Positions 35,881 through 48,125 of a DNA stretch of 64,000 bases are shown here, one piece after another. The notes under the pieces were generated by a model. It had not been told where the DNA came from and did not search any database. It saw only the letters and a program-made list of their open reading frames with translations. The stretch's first letter is position 1, and every line of letters starts with the position of its first letter. The position numbers and the translations under genes were made by a program. Source of the stretch: Salticus scenicus (taxonomy: Eukaryota > Arthropoda > Arachnida > Araneae > Salticidae); assembly GCA_963930645.1 (NCBI GenBank), contig OZ005648.1, positions 194,033,304-194,097,303 of the forward strand. Reading direction: 5' to 3'.

Positions 35881-36816
35881 CTATTAGCTACCGAAATTAA
35901 AGAAATCATGTCTGTAGACACCCTGTATTGACAAAAATGTATACGTGATTAAAAAAAAAAAAAAAAAAAAAAAAGATATTTTCCTTCTTTTACTTTAAAC
36001 ATAAAAACACAGATTTCATGCATAAGCTAAAAAAATAAATTAAAATAAAATAACATAAAATAAAATGTTTTCATAGAGAAAAGTACAAATGCTTAGAAAT
36101 CTAAATAATTAAGTTCGGATTTAAGGAAAGAAGGTATTCTTACGGAAGATAAAACTAGATACATTTAATGTATTCTGTATAAGCTCAAATTAGTTGCTTT
36201 TACTCTCTTAATGGAGGATTAACACGCAAATAAATCTTTAAAGACGAAAAAAGTAAACAAAAAACATAAAAAATTCAAATGAAAATTCCCACATCTTATA
36301 TGTATATAAGAATATTTTTTTTTTTTTTTTTTAAGTTCGTTTCAGAAAACTTTTATAAATTATGAAATAATGTACTTTCAAGATGTTTAATGTATGTTTT
36401 TCCATTGTAATAAATATCTTCAAAATATATGTAATTTTGAGCATATTATTTATTTATTTCCATTAAAAACAATGTTACAACGTAAGTAAAAATATTATTT
36501 ATTTATTTATTTATTTATTTAAGTTTTAAACATGCATAAATTGTAAAGTAAAAAACAAATTTCAATGTTAACCGAAAAAAATTATGTTTTATAATTTCTG
36601 ATATTAATGATCATATAAAAAATATATAAATTTTAATAAAAGACTATAATATTATTTGAAAAGACATAAGTACAAAAAAAAAAGGAAAGTTGAATTTCTA
36701 TGAAAAGGATACTAAGCATTCTAAGTTTTATAAAATGAATTACTAGAATTTTTTTTTAATTACATTTCAAATTGATTATTTTTTTTTAAGAAAAATGAAT
36801 AATAATTAATAATATA

Positions 36817-38128
36817 AGCATGCCAAAAATAAGTGACGGCGAAATCCTTTGCGCATAAGTTTCATTCAAAATGTTCTTTAGTGTTGGCAACACTTAATAG
36901 TTTTATTTTAATTCTATCAGCAATAAGACAATATTTTTAATTAAAATCCGTTTTATTCTTTCCATTAACAGCATGGATATGAAAAGACGTTTAATTCTCG
37001 AATCGCACTTAAAAGGTAAGTGAAATTGCGAAATTAAAAAAATAATGAAATATTTAAATGTGTCAAAAAGATTAACTGAAAGAACTTTAAAATGTTTTAA
37101 AGAAATATAAAGTGTAGGGCAAGCAAGAAACATAACGTGTAGGCAATAAGGCATAATGGTGGAAGAAAACGCAGTATGCGAACAAAAATATTAATGAAAT
37201 GTGTCCGCGAAAGAATTTTAAAAAATCCTGCACAATCGGAACACACCTATATAAAAAAAATATGGATGGAATCATCATAAAATAGGATTTAAAATTAAAA
37301 ACTTACAAGAAAAAGACAGTCCATGGATTAACAGAGAAAAATAAAGTTGAAAGACTAAGAAAGTGCAAAGAGCTGCTGAAAAGCTGCTAATAAGATAAAT
37401 TTTTCGGATGAAAAATTATTTTTGCAACAAGCATATCATAATAGGCAAAATAACAGGATCTATTCCAAAATCAATGCGGAATATCCCTTAAAAAAATAAT
37501 AAAAAAATAATAATAATTAGAGATTCCAGAAACTATTTTCAGTAATGGTTTGGGGTGCTGCAAGCAAGAGAGGATAACTGCCTCTTCTTTTTATTGAAAA
37601 GGGTGTAAAATTGACAAAAACTATTATTTGCAAAATGTATTAAAATCTCATATGATTAAATAAGCTAAAAAAATATTTTAAAAGAATCCATTCATATTTC
37701 AACAAGATTCAGCACCCGCCCACAAAGCAAAGATTGTTCAACAATGGTGCAAACAATATTATCCATCCTTTATTTCCACAGAAGAATGATCTGCATCCAG
37801 TCCTAACCTGAATTCACTGGACATATGGGAATATATGGAGAGTAAACTGATAAACCTAAAACCAATGTCCACACTTAAATTAAAAAAATTACTACTAAAG
37901 ATATGGAATGAAATTCCATTCTCAATAGTACATGCCGCTGCAGAAGCCTTTCCAAAGAGATTGTCATCTGTGGTTACAGTTAAAGGCGCGAGAATAGAAA
38001 GCATTGCTTAAACTTTGAACAACAATGACTGTATTTTCATTTAACATTTTTTTTTTTTTTTAATCATTACAGAAAAACTTGTATTAAATTAATAAACACC
38101 TTTTTAACCGTCACTTATTTGTGGGCAC

Positions 38129-38132
<4 letters not shown>
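36817..38132 (+). mobile_element. Tc1/mariner DD37D (maT-type) transposon remnant
   Basis: Inverted ends ATGCCAAAAATAAGTGACGG (left) and, inverted from the right, GTGCCCACAAATAAGTGACGG lie next to TA dinucleotides at 36815-36816 and 38133-38134. The total of about 1316 bp is the usual size. It contains a decayed transposase on the plus strand. The right flank is a (TA)n array followed by a CAGTCGG MITE. Confidence 0.82.
36973..38011 (+). pseudogene. maT-type (DD37D) transposase pseudogene
   Basis: Scattered frames on the plus strand recover an IS630-Tc1/mariner transposase: a helix-turn-helix-like start after the ATG at 36973 (MDMKRRLILESHLKGK), FSDEKLF with the first Asp at about 37395, VMVWGAASKRG at about 37543, FQQDSAPAH with the second Asp at about 37707, and NLNSLDIWEY with the third Asp. 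Counting codons, 37 residues lie between the second and third Asp, which defines the DD37D maT clade. The frame ends at 38009-38011. An expected Trp (E-E-W-S) is TGA at about 37787, and there are further stops and frameshifts, so the gene is dead. Confidence 0.85.
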
Positions 38133-38170
<38 letters not shown>

Positions 38171-38173
<3 letters not shown>

Positions 38174-38383
38174 TCGGTAACAAAAGTGTCCGAACACTAG
38201 CAAAAATTCCTATATAAAAAAAGTACACTTCATACGGTTTTGTTAAATAAATCCTTATCGAATCATGTTCTTACACTGACTAAGAACAGGATTCGATAAG
38301 GATTTATTTAACAAAACCGTTTGAAGTATGCTTTTTTTACATAGGAATTTTTGCTAGTATTCGGACGCTTTTGTTACCGACTG
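38171..38383. mobile_element. CAGTCGG-family palindromic MITE
   Basis: It starts CAGTCGGTAACAAAAGTGTC and ends in its inverse, sitting inside a (TA)n array. The right flank reads AT rather than TA. It is close in sequence to the Helitron-borne copy and the 48126 copy, so it is among the younger copies. Confidence 0.9.
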
Positions 38384-39173
38384 ATTATATATATATATAT
38401 ATGATATATATATATATATATATATCAATTAATAACTTTTTTTTCTGCGAAATGTATTTTTAGAAGTTGTAAATACTTATTTAAAACTGGTTGGCGATTA
38501 AAGGGATCATAAAATATTGAAATCTTACTAAATCGACTTACGAATATCACTTTTAAAATATAAATCATATCTTTCAACTTTTTTATTTCTTTGTAAAACA
38601 TTGAATAGATAGAAACGTAAATGTTCTTAGATGGAAACTAAAATATTTATATTTAATTGACATTTAGTAATGATTTTATTTATACTTTTAATGACATTCT
38701 CATTTCTTTTATTTGTGAAAATTGCTTTTTTCTCTTATACTAGAATGGAATGGAATGGGAGCTATCAGTGTAATTTTGATATAATTTCGTAATGATCAAT
38801 TTATATTTCTGGTCATTGGTAAGGTATCAATATTAACCGAAGTAGGCAACATTCGTCACACGGGTGATAGGAGTAGATGTACGAGCGCCTCGAGCTCGTA
38901 AAATAATAATAATAATAATACATTATAATAAGGACTAATAAAAAATTTTCATACCGTTCCAAACTTGGTATAAAGGATTGTTTAAATAATGAACAATAAG
39001 AAAATAACTGTCAGTTACCATTCCAAATGGTGAATTATATGTTTGTCGCTAGGTGAGTCCCAAAAAAAAAAAATAAATAAATAAGCTAAAATAAGCAAAT
39101 AAAACTTAAAAACGTGAAATAATTTCATACCGCATGACACACACACACTCTCTCTGACACACACATATATGTA

Positions 39174-39208
<35 letters not shown>

Positions 39209-40237
39209 ATACAATATTATCAGTGCAAAAATTTGAAATTTAAAGGTGATTTAATTTCAGTATTAAAACAATTATTCGGATCATAAGCGAAGACTACGCA
39301 AATCAAACCAAAAAAGGAATAAAGTAAACGCGAAGTGAATTATTGGAAATTGGAATGAGAAAAAAGCATTATTTGCATTCTAACGTTTTCAAGGGCTTAT
39401 TAGAATGCAAATATGCTAAAAAATGAATGTTTTTCTGTCACAAAGAAAGCAAAAGCTAAGAATTTCTTTGTTCACAGGCCCGAAACACCCATAGTAAAAC
39501 GGAAAAAAAAAAAAAAAAAAACGAAGATCAAAATACAACAATTCACCAAAAATGATAATCCAAAACCATTTAAAATCATAGATCAAAATAAACTCACCAC
39601 TACAAATAATAATTCAAAATTACTTTAAAAAATATTATTGAAACGGATGCAACTCAAAGTTATAATAAACGAGACACATGTAAAAATTTAACAATCAGAT
39701 ATCAGTTAAAAGCACAGTTAGTCAGTTCAAAATAACAGTGAACATGGAGTAAAATAAAGGATTCACAGAGCTATTCAGGTGGAATACTAACTTAAATAAG
39801 GATTCAGATTATTATTCATAATTATTGTAACATGAATAGTGATGCCATCTACAGTAATGTTATGAAAATAATGGAAAAATTAAATAAATAAAATAAAATA
39901 AAATGAATAAATAAACTGAATAAATAATAAAATGAATAGATAATAAAAGAAAAAGAAATAAAATACATATAATGTCTGTACAAAATGGCCAAGAAGCATG
40001 GAACAAAGTAAAAGAAGACAAAAACTTTTTTCTTTTTTTCTTAGGATTCAGATAATCAATGTAGATGATTGAATAGTGCTGCCATCTACGATTGTAATTT
40101 GCCACGAAGATTGAAAGATAATGTGAATACATACTAACCATAAAATAATACCTAATTGTTTTAGACCTAAATTTAAATTGGAATAAAAATTGAGAGGGGA
40201 AAAATAAAAATAAATAAAATAAATAAAATAATAATAA

Positions 40238-40283
<46 letters not shown>

Positions 40284-40329
40284 TAATTAATGTTTGGGAT
40301 AGCCATTAATTAATGCTAAATTTTTAAAG
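38384..40329. other. AT-rich spacer
   Basis: No gene is recognised. It holds (TA)n arrays near 38389-38424 and 39177-39205, (CA)n near 39138-39166, and (TAA)n/(AATA)n from about 40203 to 40281. The short plus-strand frame at 39413-39628 is Lys/Asn-rich low complexity. Confidence 0.5.
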
Positions 40330-40837
40330 AATCGAAATTGTACTTTTTGATGTTTATCAGGCACTAAATATTTGATCCGTAGATTAAAATTAAGAAGAAT
40401 ATTGACAAATACAGATTTATGTAAACATGTTTTAATATTAGTAAAAAAAATTACTTTAAAGGGGAAATGTTTCTTTTTATCATATAAGTCAAATTCTTAT
40501 AGGCTATTGCTATTAAGAATAATTTTTAAATCTAAGAAAGTAATAACACTAGATTCCAAATCAGTACTACTAAGAGACAGATTTTCAGGATAATTAACAG
40601 GTAAGTCTTGACTGGTGTGATGTTTATCCAAATATAATATAATTTTATCATCTATGTATCGTAGTAATTTAAAATTAGTACACTCAATGTCACGCTCATA
40701 AAAAAAAAGTATAGATCAGCTAATATACTAGAAGCAATGCCACCTTGTGGCAATCCTAAAAGTTTTTTATATAAAGAATTGAATGAATTGGTAGATTTGA
40801 ACGCGGTTTGCGGGAAAGTTATTCTCATGAAAGGCAA
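40330..40837 (-). pseudogene. Reverse transcriptase remnant
   Basis: On the minus strand, 40837-40652 contains YKKLLGLPQGGIASSILADL, matching the RT segment before the catalytic box (GxPQG...S..LADLY). After a frame change, 40695-40640 reads FKLLRYIDDKIILYL, where YIDD is the RT catalytic motif. Further downstream, FLDLKIILN and LYDKKKHFPFKV match the conserved region after the palm in a subset of RTs that includes Penelope-like elements. Stops and frameshifts are present. No LTR, endonuclease or element ends were found, so the retroelement class is uncertain. Confidence 0.65.
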
Positions 40838-40849
40838 ATCAGAATCCTA

Positions 40850-41079
40850 TATCAGAATCCAAATCAGAATCCTATAAATTGCACGATTTTACGAGAAAAA
40901 CATCTCATTCCTTATTTTGATTCCTACTTGTGCATATATTAAGTTTTAGACATACCTGTTTGATTTACAGGATTTCTGTGTAAAATATATGTCAGTGATA
41001 CGATTTTACGGTTTTAAACTGTATATTTGACGGAGAAATACTGACACCCCAGCTGCCAGATTTTTCCAGTACTTTTAAC

Positions 41080-41112
<33 letters not shown>

Positions 41113-41117
41113 CAGTG
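40850..41117 (-). mobile_element. Possible CACTG-ended MITE with long T tract
   Basis: Read on the minus strand from 41117 it starts CACTG, then an A run of about 33, then ACTGTTAAAAGTACTGG and words of the type ACCGTAAAATCGTA, which recur in CACTGTAAAAA-type MITEs. The far end was not located. It abuts the coding-like segment at 41118. Confidence 0.4.
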
Positions 41118-41305
41118 TATATATGGTTCTACCTGCAACATACAATATGAAAAATGAAACCATGGTCGACTGTGTTAGCAGAGGTTGTAAAACCATCAAG
41201 CAAGGACCTGAAGATTCCGTGGCGATCGGATGCCAAACACCGTCCCGAAAATTGAAAAGCATGTGTCGATGCTATCCAGTTCACTCTACGGATAAGGATT
41301 GTTAA
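41118..41305 (+). CDS. Candidate terminal exon of a small cysteine-rich protein
   Basis: This is a short, less AT-rich frame running from about 41118 to TAA at 41303-41305 and encoding about 60 residues. It contains six cysteines after residue 14 (VDC, RGC, IGC, MCRC, KDC), with spacing C-x4-C-x14-C-x11-C-x-C near the end. This vaguely recalls cysteine-rich secreted domains such as the Ly6/three-finger type, but no diagnostic ending (such as DxCN) is present. A T tract plus CAG just upstream (41079-41115) could be a 3' splice site, and ATTAAA at about 41340 could be a poly(A) signal. The T tract may instead be a MITE end. I found no upstream exon or signal peptide. Function unknown. Confidence 0.35.
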
Positions 41306-41350
41306 ATTTATTATTATAAGCGTTGCAGCGAAGACATATATTAAATACAA

Positions 41351-41684
41351 AGGGAATTATATCACTTTAATATTGATTTTGATGTTCGCAATGCTGCTGC
41401 CTTCACATTCTTTTTTCTTTCTTTCTTTTTGTATTCAGTATTACATTAGGACATAAATGAGTTAAATTAAATAATAATAATAATTAAAAAAAGTGAAGTC
41501 TTAATAAATGACACTAATAATATCGCACCAATTTAATAATTTTGCTGCATTACATTTTTACAAATTTAAAAGCAAATGAACATCAAAATCTGTTAAATCT
41601 TGAGTTTAGTACTGTTCATCGGATCTACCTTTCGGACTATCATCCAACTTATCTTACATAAAAATTAATTTATATTCCATTGTC

Positions 41685-41722
<38 letters not shown>

Positions 41723-42300
41723 CTTAGTACTTTCAAAATGTATGACGATTTCTTTAAATATATATATCTTTAAAATTTTATCAAATTTATTTGCAAATTA
41801 TGTGCAGACAATTAACATCTTGGCACGAAAAATTACACAAGTAAAAGGTAGTTTTTAGTTTATGCCATTTTCAAATGTGTATCAAGTGACTAACGTGCCC
41901 ACAAAAAATCGTCACTTCTTTATTATTCATGATGTATGCAATCATACTACTTTTATAATAACCTAGTCAATGCTTTATCGTTGCCTTTGAATTGAATTTT
42001 GTGAAATTCTGAATTTTTGAATTGCATCAATTTTCTTACCGGGTAGGGAAAAATAAATGCATGTGCAGGATGTTTGATTCACTGAAAATCACTGATGAAA
42101 TTTGGTGTCCCTTAACTGTTTAAAGCGGTAGTATCCCATTGGTCCCCTACATAATATAAGGGTGATTATGTTAATGAAACAGAGTTATATGAAAGATTCC
42201 ATAGATTAGAAACGTGCAGTGCACGCAAAATCTGTTCACGCAATTCAAATTCAAGAACAGAAAATATTACAATATTTATTACAAAGCGAACTTCCCTATT
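41351..42300. other. AT-rich spacer
   Basis: No gene is recognised. It includes a T tract of about 30 at 41691-41720. The final bases (CTATTTACC) lead into the Helitron-related segment. Confidence 0.5.
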
Positions 42301-42720
42301 TACCATGTTTTTATTAACTTCGATTCTTGTTTGTTTGTTTGTCTGTCCGGTACAAATCTTGCAATCTATTTTTAACTAACTTCCCGACTAGCTAGACATT
42401 TAAAACTTTTAGAATAGCTCAAAATACGAGGACAACACAATACCTCGAAGTTCGATTTTCGAACTTTTGATTAGTTTTCTTTTAATTAATTAAAATATGA
42501 AAATAGTAACCTTATAATAGCTTTAAAATTAGCCATTCAAATTATAGCTATAATTTAATTGTTGGCAAAAAAATTACGAGTTCATTTTCTATCGTTCATA
42601 AAAATAAATGCATTTATGTAATTAAACGAGAACATAAAAAAGTTATAAAAAGTTAAAATATGCATCTCACAAAAATTGACGCCATTATAACTTTACACAT
42701 TTTCTACACATTGATAAATT
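42301..42720. repeat. Non-autonomous Helitron-related segment
   Basis: It starts ACCATGTTTTTATTAACTTC and TTGTTTGTTTGT, like the left end of the array at 62.2 kb, and contains AACTTCCCGACTAGCTAGAC. From about 42440 it matches the 5' subterminal unit of the Helitron at 3810-3920 (TTTCGAACTTTTGATTAGTT, AATTAATTAAAATATG, TTTAATTGTTGGC). It therefore links the Helitron and the 62.2-kb array into one lineage. No coding sequence. Confidence 0.6.
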
Positions 42721-43755
42721 TCTAATGTAGTTCATGATGCTACTATATTATAATGTAGCTCTTGATGCTAGTTTTTTTTTTTTTTTTTTTTTTTTTAACT
42801 ACAATTTATTTACACTTTTCTGCCAAGTTAAAAAAAAAAAAAAAGTCACATTTGACTGCAGAGCATTTTTTTACTACTCTAAACTCTATAGCCATAAATT
42901 TATTTTAATTTTATTAGTTTTATTTATAAATCATCATGGGAGATTTTTTTTTAATTTTTATTTTGGTACTGAAGTATACTGAACATTTTTCGCCAAGACC
43001 ATTGATTTAGCAATAGCCATTTTGTGCCAAGTAGCACATCAAAGATATAAATAAATTATTAAATATCGCAGAAATAATATTAAAACAGAAATAATAGTCA
43101 AATTATCTATTTTTATCTGAGAATTTAATTCATTAAGCACTATTTTAATGTGGATAGTGGAAACGAATAGTGATTAAAATTAAATAAGGTATATAAAAAG
43201 TCCTTTTTTTTTTCTTGTAATTATTTTCGTTCATTTTGTAATTTTTTACAAATCTAGGAATTTGCACTATACAGTTCATCTAAATGATAGTAAAAAATAC
43301 CACGATCTAGCCACACTGATACACAGCTATTTATAAAAATATAATAGGATTGATGTAGTCATAGCATTTGTTTTTATTTCCTTCTAAAGTTTTTTTCTCA
43401 TTGTTGTTGGACTTTTAACCACTTCACTGGCCACAGTTGTGTGTAGAAGGCTAAATCTCGGGATAGCCGGTGATCAGGGAATATTGCATCCGTAACTTAC
43501 TCTACTACTTCGCTGGAACTCGTTAACGTCAGTTACATTCAAAACCTGAATTGGCTTGCTTAGAGCCATAATTGAAGTAGATGACTGACTTTTTACGCAT
43601 TATTTGGTGTATTAAGGAAAATACATATGAAATTGTTATCTCCTCTCTTACAAGTTTGACAAACGACCGACATATAATCACTTATCTCCAATACAACTTA
43701 ATTTTTCTTATATAAAGAATACTAAATACCTAGTTTTACTCAGCATAAAATTACT

Positions 43756-43799
<44 letters not shown>

Positions 43800-44511
43800 G
43801 AGGATTTGACACCCATTAGAAGGAGAAAAATTCATGTTTTCATCGTGCATTTCCTTATATATATATGTATATATATACAAATTTATTAAAAAATAAATAA
43901 ATAAATAAGTGTCTACACACCTCTAATTTGCTAGATAACAAACATTGGTAGTAATTTTATTAATACATTTTCTTTTTTTTTTTTTTTAACCAGAAGGGTA
44001 CATTTACAAAAATTATATTTCTTACAGTAATATGAGTTTTCACAAAGAATTGTAAAAATCCCAAAGTACTGCATTATGCGTATAAAGAAATTTTTAATTC
44101 AATAGGAAGTTTTATAATTCTGCCATTTAAACTGTTTTAATTTAATCATAAAGTATAAAAATTTTAAGGTTTCAAGAATTAGTGGTAGATATTTGTATCT
44201 CTATAAAGAAAAACGATCAATAAAATAAATAAATAAATAAAATAAATAAATAATGTTATTATTTAGTTAAGTAGTCTACTTTAAAATCTACGCAATGAAA
44301 TGCTAATGATTAAAGTTTTATTTAATGACAACACATTTTTGATCTAAAGGAATAAAGATAAATCATTTAATTAATATTCAACTCTGGTATTATTATTTAT
44401 GTAGTCGATTAAATCTAATTGAACGAACTTTTCGTTTTTAAAACTAAAGACAAAAAGTTAAATGCCTAGTGTATTTAGGGAACAAAAATAATTAAGTTTT
44501 ATTTCACTCTT

Positions 44512-44554
<43 letters not shown>

Positions 44555-45598
44555 CTGCTGCATATAGATGTAGTAATTGAATACATGCCTAATTAGAAAA
44601 AAAAAATCTAATAAGAGCTTATTTTATTTTATTTTTTTTCTAATAAAGAACGGAACTGGAAAAAAAAAATGACGGATATCTGATGAAAGTAATCTGGTTG
44701 ATTTATGCAAAACTGAATAATTTCCGTTAATTTTCTGCAAAACTTCCAGCTATTCCACATAATAAATTAATTTAAAAAAAACACATGCTTACGAGAAAAT
44801 GATCATTTTTCTGGTTTTAATTTTTTACCGGGAATGTAATTAAAACAGTAAATTTAAATCTGCATAAATTTGCAATTAAATATTTGTTCTTAATTTTAAT
44901 ACTTGTTGGGAAGAAAAATCACAATAGCATCTTAATTTCTACATACACTAGTCGACATTTTTTTTAGGGGGGGGGGGGGTGGAGGTAACAGAAATGAAAT
45001 TAACTATTTTCAACTAACTTTGTTGTGCAGAATTAAAAAATAATAGTGAAAAATCTGTAACACGTACAGTTTTTTTTTCCTTATGATTATTTAATCTCTT
45101 TTGGAAGCAATGTACAAAAGTCTTTAGAAAGGATGCATTATTACTATCAATATTATTAATTTAGCATGGAATATTGTTAATATGAAGATAATATACATAT
45201 TGTAGACGAACTAGAACATAAAAACATGGAAAATATACTATGTGATTGAATTGTTATTATTGGTTATTCTAAAACCAAAATACAAAAAATAGGCTTTTTT
45301 TACGTCTTGTGTTAAATGGCTACCTTGTGATTTTAATATGAATAGTTCACAAATACAACAAAACTTATCGGGTACGGTTTTACAAGTTCTAAAGTGAAAA
45401 CTTACCATTTCGAACATGAAACTTTAACTATGAAACAGCCCGATTATATTTAACAAAGAAAATCTGTTAACTAGAATACCAGAAAAAAAAAAAAAAAAAA
45501 AAAAACAGATAAGGTACGAATACAGGGTTGCCAAACAAAGGTTGCCAGCAGAGAGGATGGCCAGGAGGCAGGGTTGATAGCACGAAAGGATACCATGT
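42721..45598. other. AT-rich spacer
   Basis: No gene is recognised. (TA)n arrays occur at about 43760-43793 and 44513-44552, with a G11 run near 44968-44978. A more mixed patch at 43390-43590 has no long frame. Confidence 0.5.
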
Positions 45599-45812
45599 GT
45601 AACAAAGCAGCAAAAGTATCTGAGCACCAGCAATAATCCCTGTCTAAAAAACGTACACTTAATACTGCTTTGTTAAACAAATCCTTGTCGAGTCATGTTC
45701 TTAGTCAGGCTAAGAACATTGTTCGACAAGGATTTATTTAACAAATTAGTATTAAATGCACCTTTTTGATATTGGAATTATTGGCTAGTGCTAGGATACT
45801 TTTGCTGTATTC
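45599..45812. mobile_element. Diverged CAGTCGG-family MITE
   Basis: The ends are decayed (AACAAAGCAGCAAAAGTATC on the left, CTTTTGCTGTATT on the right), but the internal inverted arms AATCCTTGTCGA...GTTCGACAAGGATTTATT and the CTAGTGCT/GAGCACCAGC arms are clear. It lies between two related segments containing GGTTGCCAGCAG (45540 and 45918). Confidence 0.78.
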
Positions 45813-46862
45813 TAAAAATCATAAAAAAAATAGTGCAATTTGCCATTTTGTGATACATTAAAAAAAAAAAAAATGGAACAAATATGGTTGCCGGGACTCT
45901 GAGTCGCCATGACTCTGGGTTGCCAGCAGGAAGGGTTACAACCTGTGATACTGTGAAAATGATAAAAAATTGTGAAATATGCCATTTTCTGATACTCTAA
46001 CAAAAAAATATGACGTGGTGGGTCTTTTTTACTTGCAGATATTTAAATAAAAATTGGAATTAATAATAAAAATAATAATTTGACAGTTGTTACCAAACCA
46101 CTGTAGACCAGTGTTATTAGCTTATGTTTCACAATTAAAATATTTTTTTAATTATTGCGTTGCAGCATCCTTCATATATTTATATATTTTTTAATACGAA
46201 CATTTGTAAAACGGTTCCGAATTTGGTTTTGTACAAAAGCAAATGTTTGTGAAAGTATATTTACTGAAGTGATAATCAAAGAATATGTATTGTCCATCAG
46301 TTTCGTTTTAGTTCAAATTTGGAATATAATTATTATCCCTATCAACAGAGAAGAAAAATACATGCTCATTAGCTTTTCCTGAATGTATTTTAATAATAAT
46401 AATAATAATAATAATAAACGAATACCACAAACAGCTTTAATAATGCTAAATAAATTAAAAATTAATTGCAGATATATACATTTTATACAGACAAATATAG
46501 CAATAAATACAAACAAAATTTTAAAAAAATCAAGAAGTGGAGAAGACGCTTAAAGTATAAGGGTAGTCTATGTAAGTTTTTTTTTTTTTTTTTCTGACTA
46601 ATATATTTATTAATTTTTGTTCACGTTCACAAGGTTCTGAATACTATATCCAATTATTACTGCAAAGGAAGTATTTTTTTATTCCTGGTACATATGATGA
46701 CGTACAGAGTATTGTTTTTGCGTCAAATTTTCGAAATTGCGTTTTTGTCATATTTACACGGTTTGAGGCCCCCTGAGACCGAAAATAATGTTTTTGGTCT
46801 GTCTTTCTATGTGTGTGTCTGTGTCTGTGCTTGTTATCAGTATATCTCAAGAACAAATAGTA

Positions 46863-47554
46863 CGAGGGGTCATCAGAAAAAAAAGGTTACAAGCTGCAGC
46901 ATTTGAAAACTACATATTGTGGAGAACTTTTGTTTCCCCAGAGTGGAGACAGATGATGCTACTTGTCATACAGCTGGTGTGCGGATAGGTAGTGAAAGTT
47001 CCCAGACGGTTCAGGACGATTGAAATGGCAAGACGCTTAGAAATTTGGTCTCGTCTGGAAGTGCGAGCCGTGATTCGATTTTTATGGGCAAAGAATGTGT
47101 CCACGAAGCATCTGACGCAAACGGCCGGGCATGTTGAGTGAAGGTGTCATCCTCCTGCATGACAATGCTAGGCCGCATACTGCTCAAGCAACGCATGAAT
47201 TGTTGTGACGATTCAGGTGGGAAATCTGGAGTCACCCCCATACAGCCCATATTTGGCACCCAGTGACTATTTCCTGTTTCCGAGGTGGAAGGAGCACTTA
47301 TCCGGCACACAGTTCTTATCAGACAGTGCTGTGAAAACATCCGCCGAGACCTGGCTCAATGGACAGGGACCTGATTTCTACCAAGACGGGTTAAACAAGT
47401 TGGTTCTGCGTTCTGATAAATGCCTAAATAGACTTGGTGATTATGCCGAAAAGTGATAGGCCCATATACCTCTTAATTCTCTTTTCTATTTTCTGTCTAT
47501 TGTTAATAAATATTTCTTTATTCGGCTTGTAACCTTTCTTCTGATCACCCCTCG
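46863..47554 (+). mobile_element. Internally deleted mariner-like element
   Basis: The left end CGAGGGGTCATCAGAAAAAA and the inverted right end CGAGGGGTGATCAGAAGAAA are flanked by TA (46861-46862 and 47555-47556). At 692 bp it is about half the size of a full mariner and keeps only the two ends of the transposase gene. The uninterrupted family member at 24768 supports TA insertion here. Confidence 0.85.
47025..47456 (+). pseudogene. Deleted mariner-like transposase
   Basis: The ATG at 47025 begins an N-terminal segment (MARRLEIWSRLEVRAVIRFL) typical of the paired helix-turn-helix DNA-binding region of mariner-type transposases. After about 38 codons a deletion joins it to the catalytic C-terminal part: ILLHDNARPHTAQATHELL (second Asp) and, after a frame change, SPYLAPSDYFLFPRWKEHL (third Asp in PSD). 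The first catalytic Asp region is missing. The reading ends at TGA 47454-47456. It cannot encode an active enzyme. Confidence 0.82.
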
Positions 47555-47660
47555 TAAGTGGAAGTGCAAACTAGGTATTCTAAACCTGTATCATGCAGTG
47601 ATGCTACACAAAACTTTTCGTTTAGATCAAATCAAACAAATATACAGGGCTATTCAAAAT

Positions 47661-48125
47661 TAAGCCCAGCATAATTTCTGATGAAATTCTTTTTTTATTG
47701 AATATAATTGATGAAATTGCTTTGTGCCACTTTACTATCTCGACGAACATTGCTCATGAAGGAAAACTAATTTTTCATATTTAAAACAAAGTATTTTTTA
47801 AAACTATAAACATTTTTTTTTTTTTTTTGCTCTTATATTTCTATATTCTGTTTTTTTTTTTTTTTTCCTTACTAGCAAAAGAAAAATATATTGTATTACC
47901 ATATTTTTTCTGTTTTATTACTAGCAAAAGAAATATATATATTACCATATATATTTTTTTCCCTTACTATTAAAACAAAACTATATATTGCCAACATTTT
48001 TATATGTAATGCAAATGCTTTCATTACTCTCTAAAAAAATCGCGGTAAAACAACGCTTACAGACATAAAAATTTACTGATACCATTTTAAACATCACAGC
48101 AAAAAAGAAAAAAAAAAAAAAAGTA
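47661..48125. other. AT-rich spacer
   Basis: No gene is recognised. T tracts and repeated TACTAGCAAAAGAAA/TATATTACCATAT words occur at about 47870-47990. Confidence 0.5.

Larger units (their letters stand above)
46660..47660 (+). repeat. Relative of the ACTTTC hairpin-ended family, interrupted
   Basis: 46660-46862 and 47557-47660 together match 24768-25070: GTATTGTTTTTGCGTCAAAT, CATATTTACACGGTTTGAGG, a TGTGTGTCTG tract, TATCTCAAGAAC, then GTGCAAACTAGGTATTCT and GATGCTAC. A mariner-like element with TA duplication separates the halves. Compared with the 24768 copy, the initial hairpin is degraded. Confidence 0.65.

Noticed and set aside
36903..38004. Minus-strand frames across the DD37D element
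   Set aside because: The transposase motifs are on the plus strand; these are antisense shadows.
39413..39628. Lys/Asn-rich 71-codon frame
   Set aside because: Low-complexity AT-rich sequence including an A18 run; no domain or conserved context.
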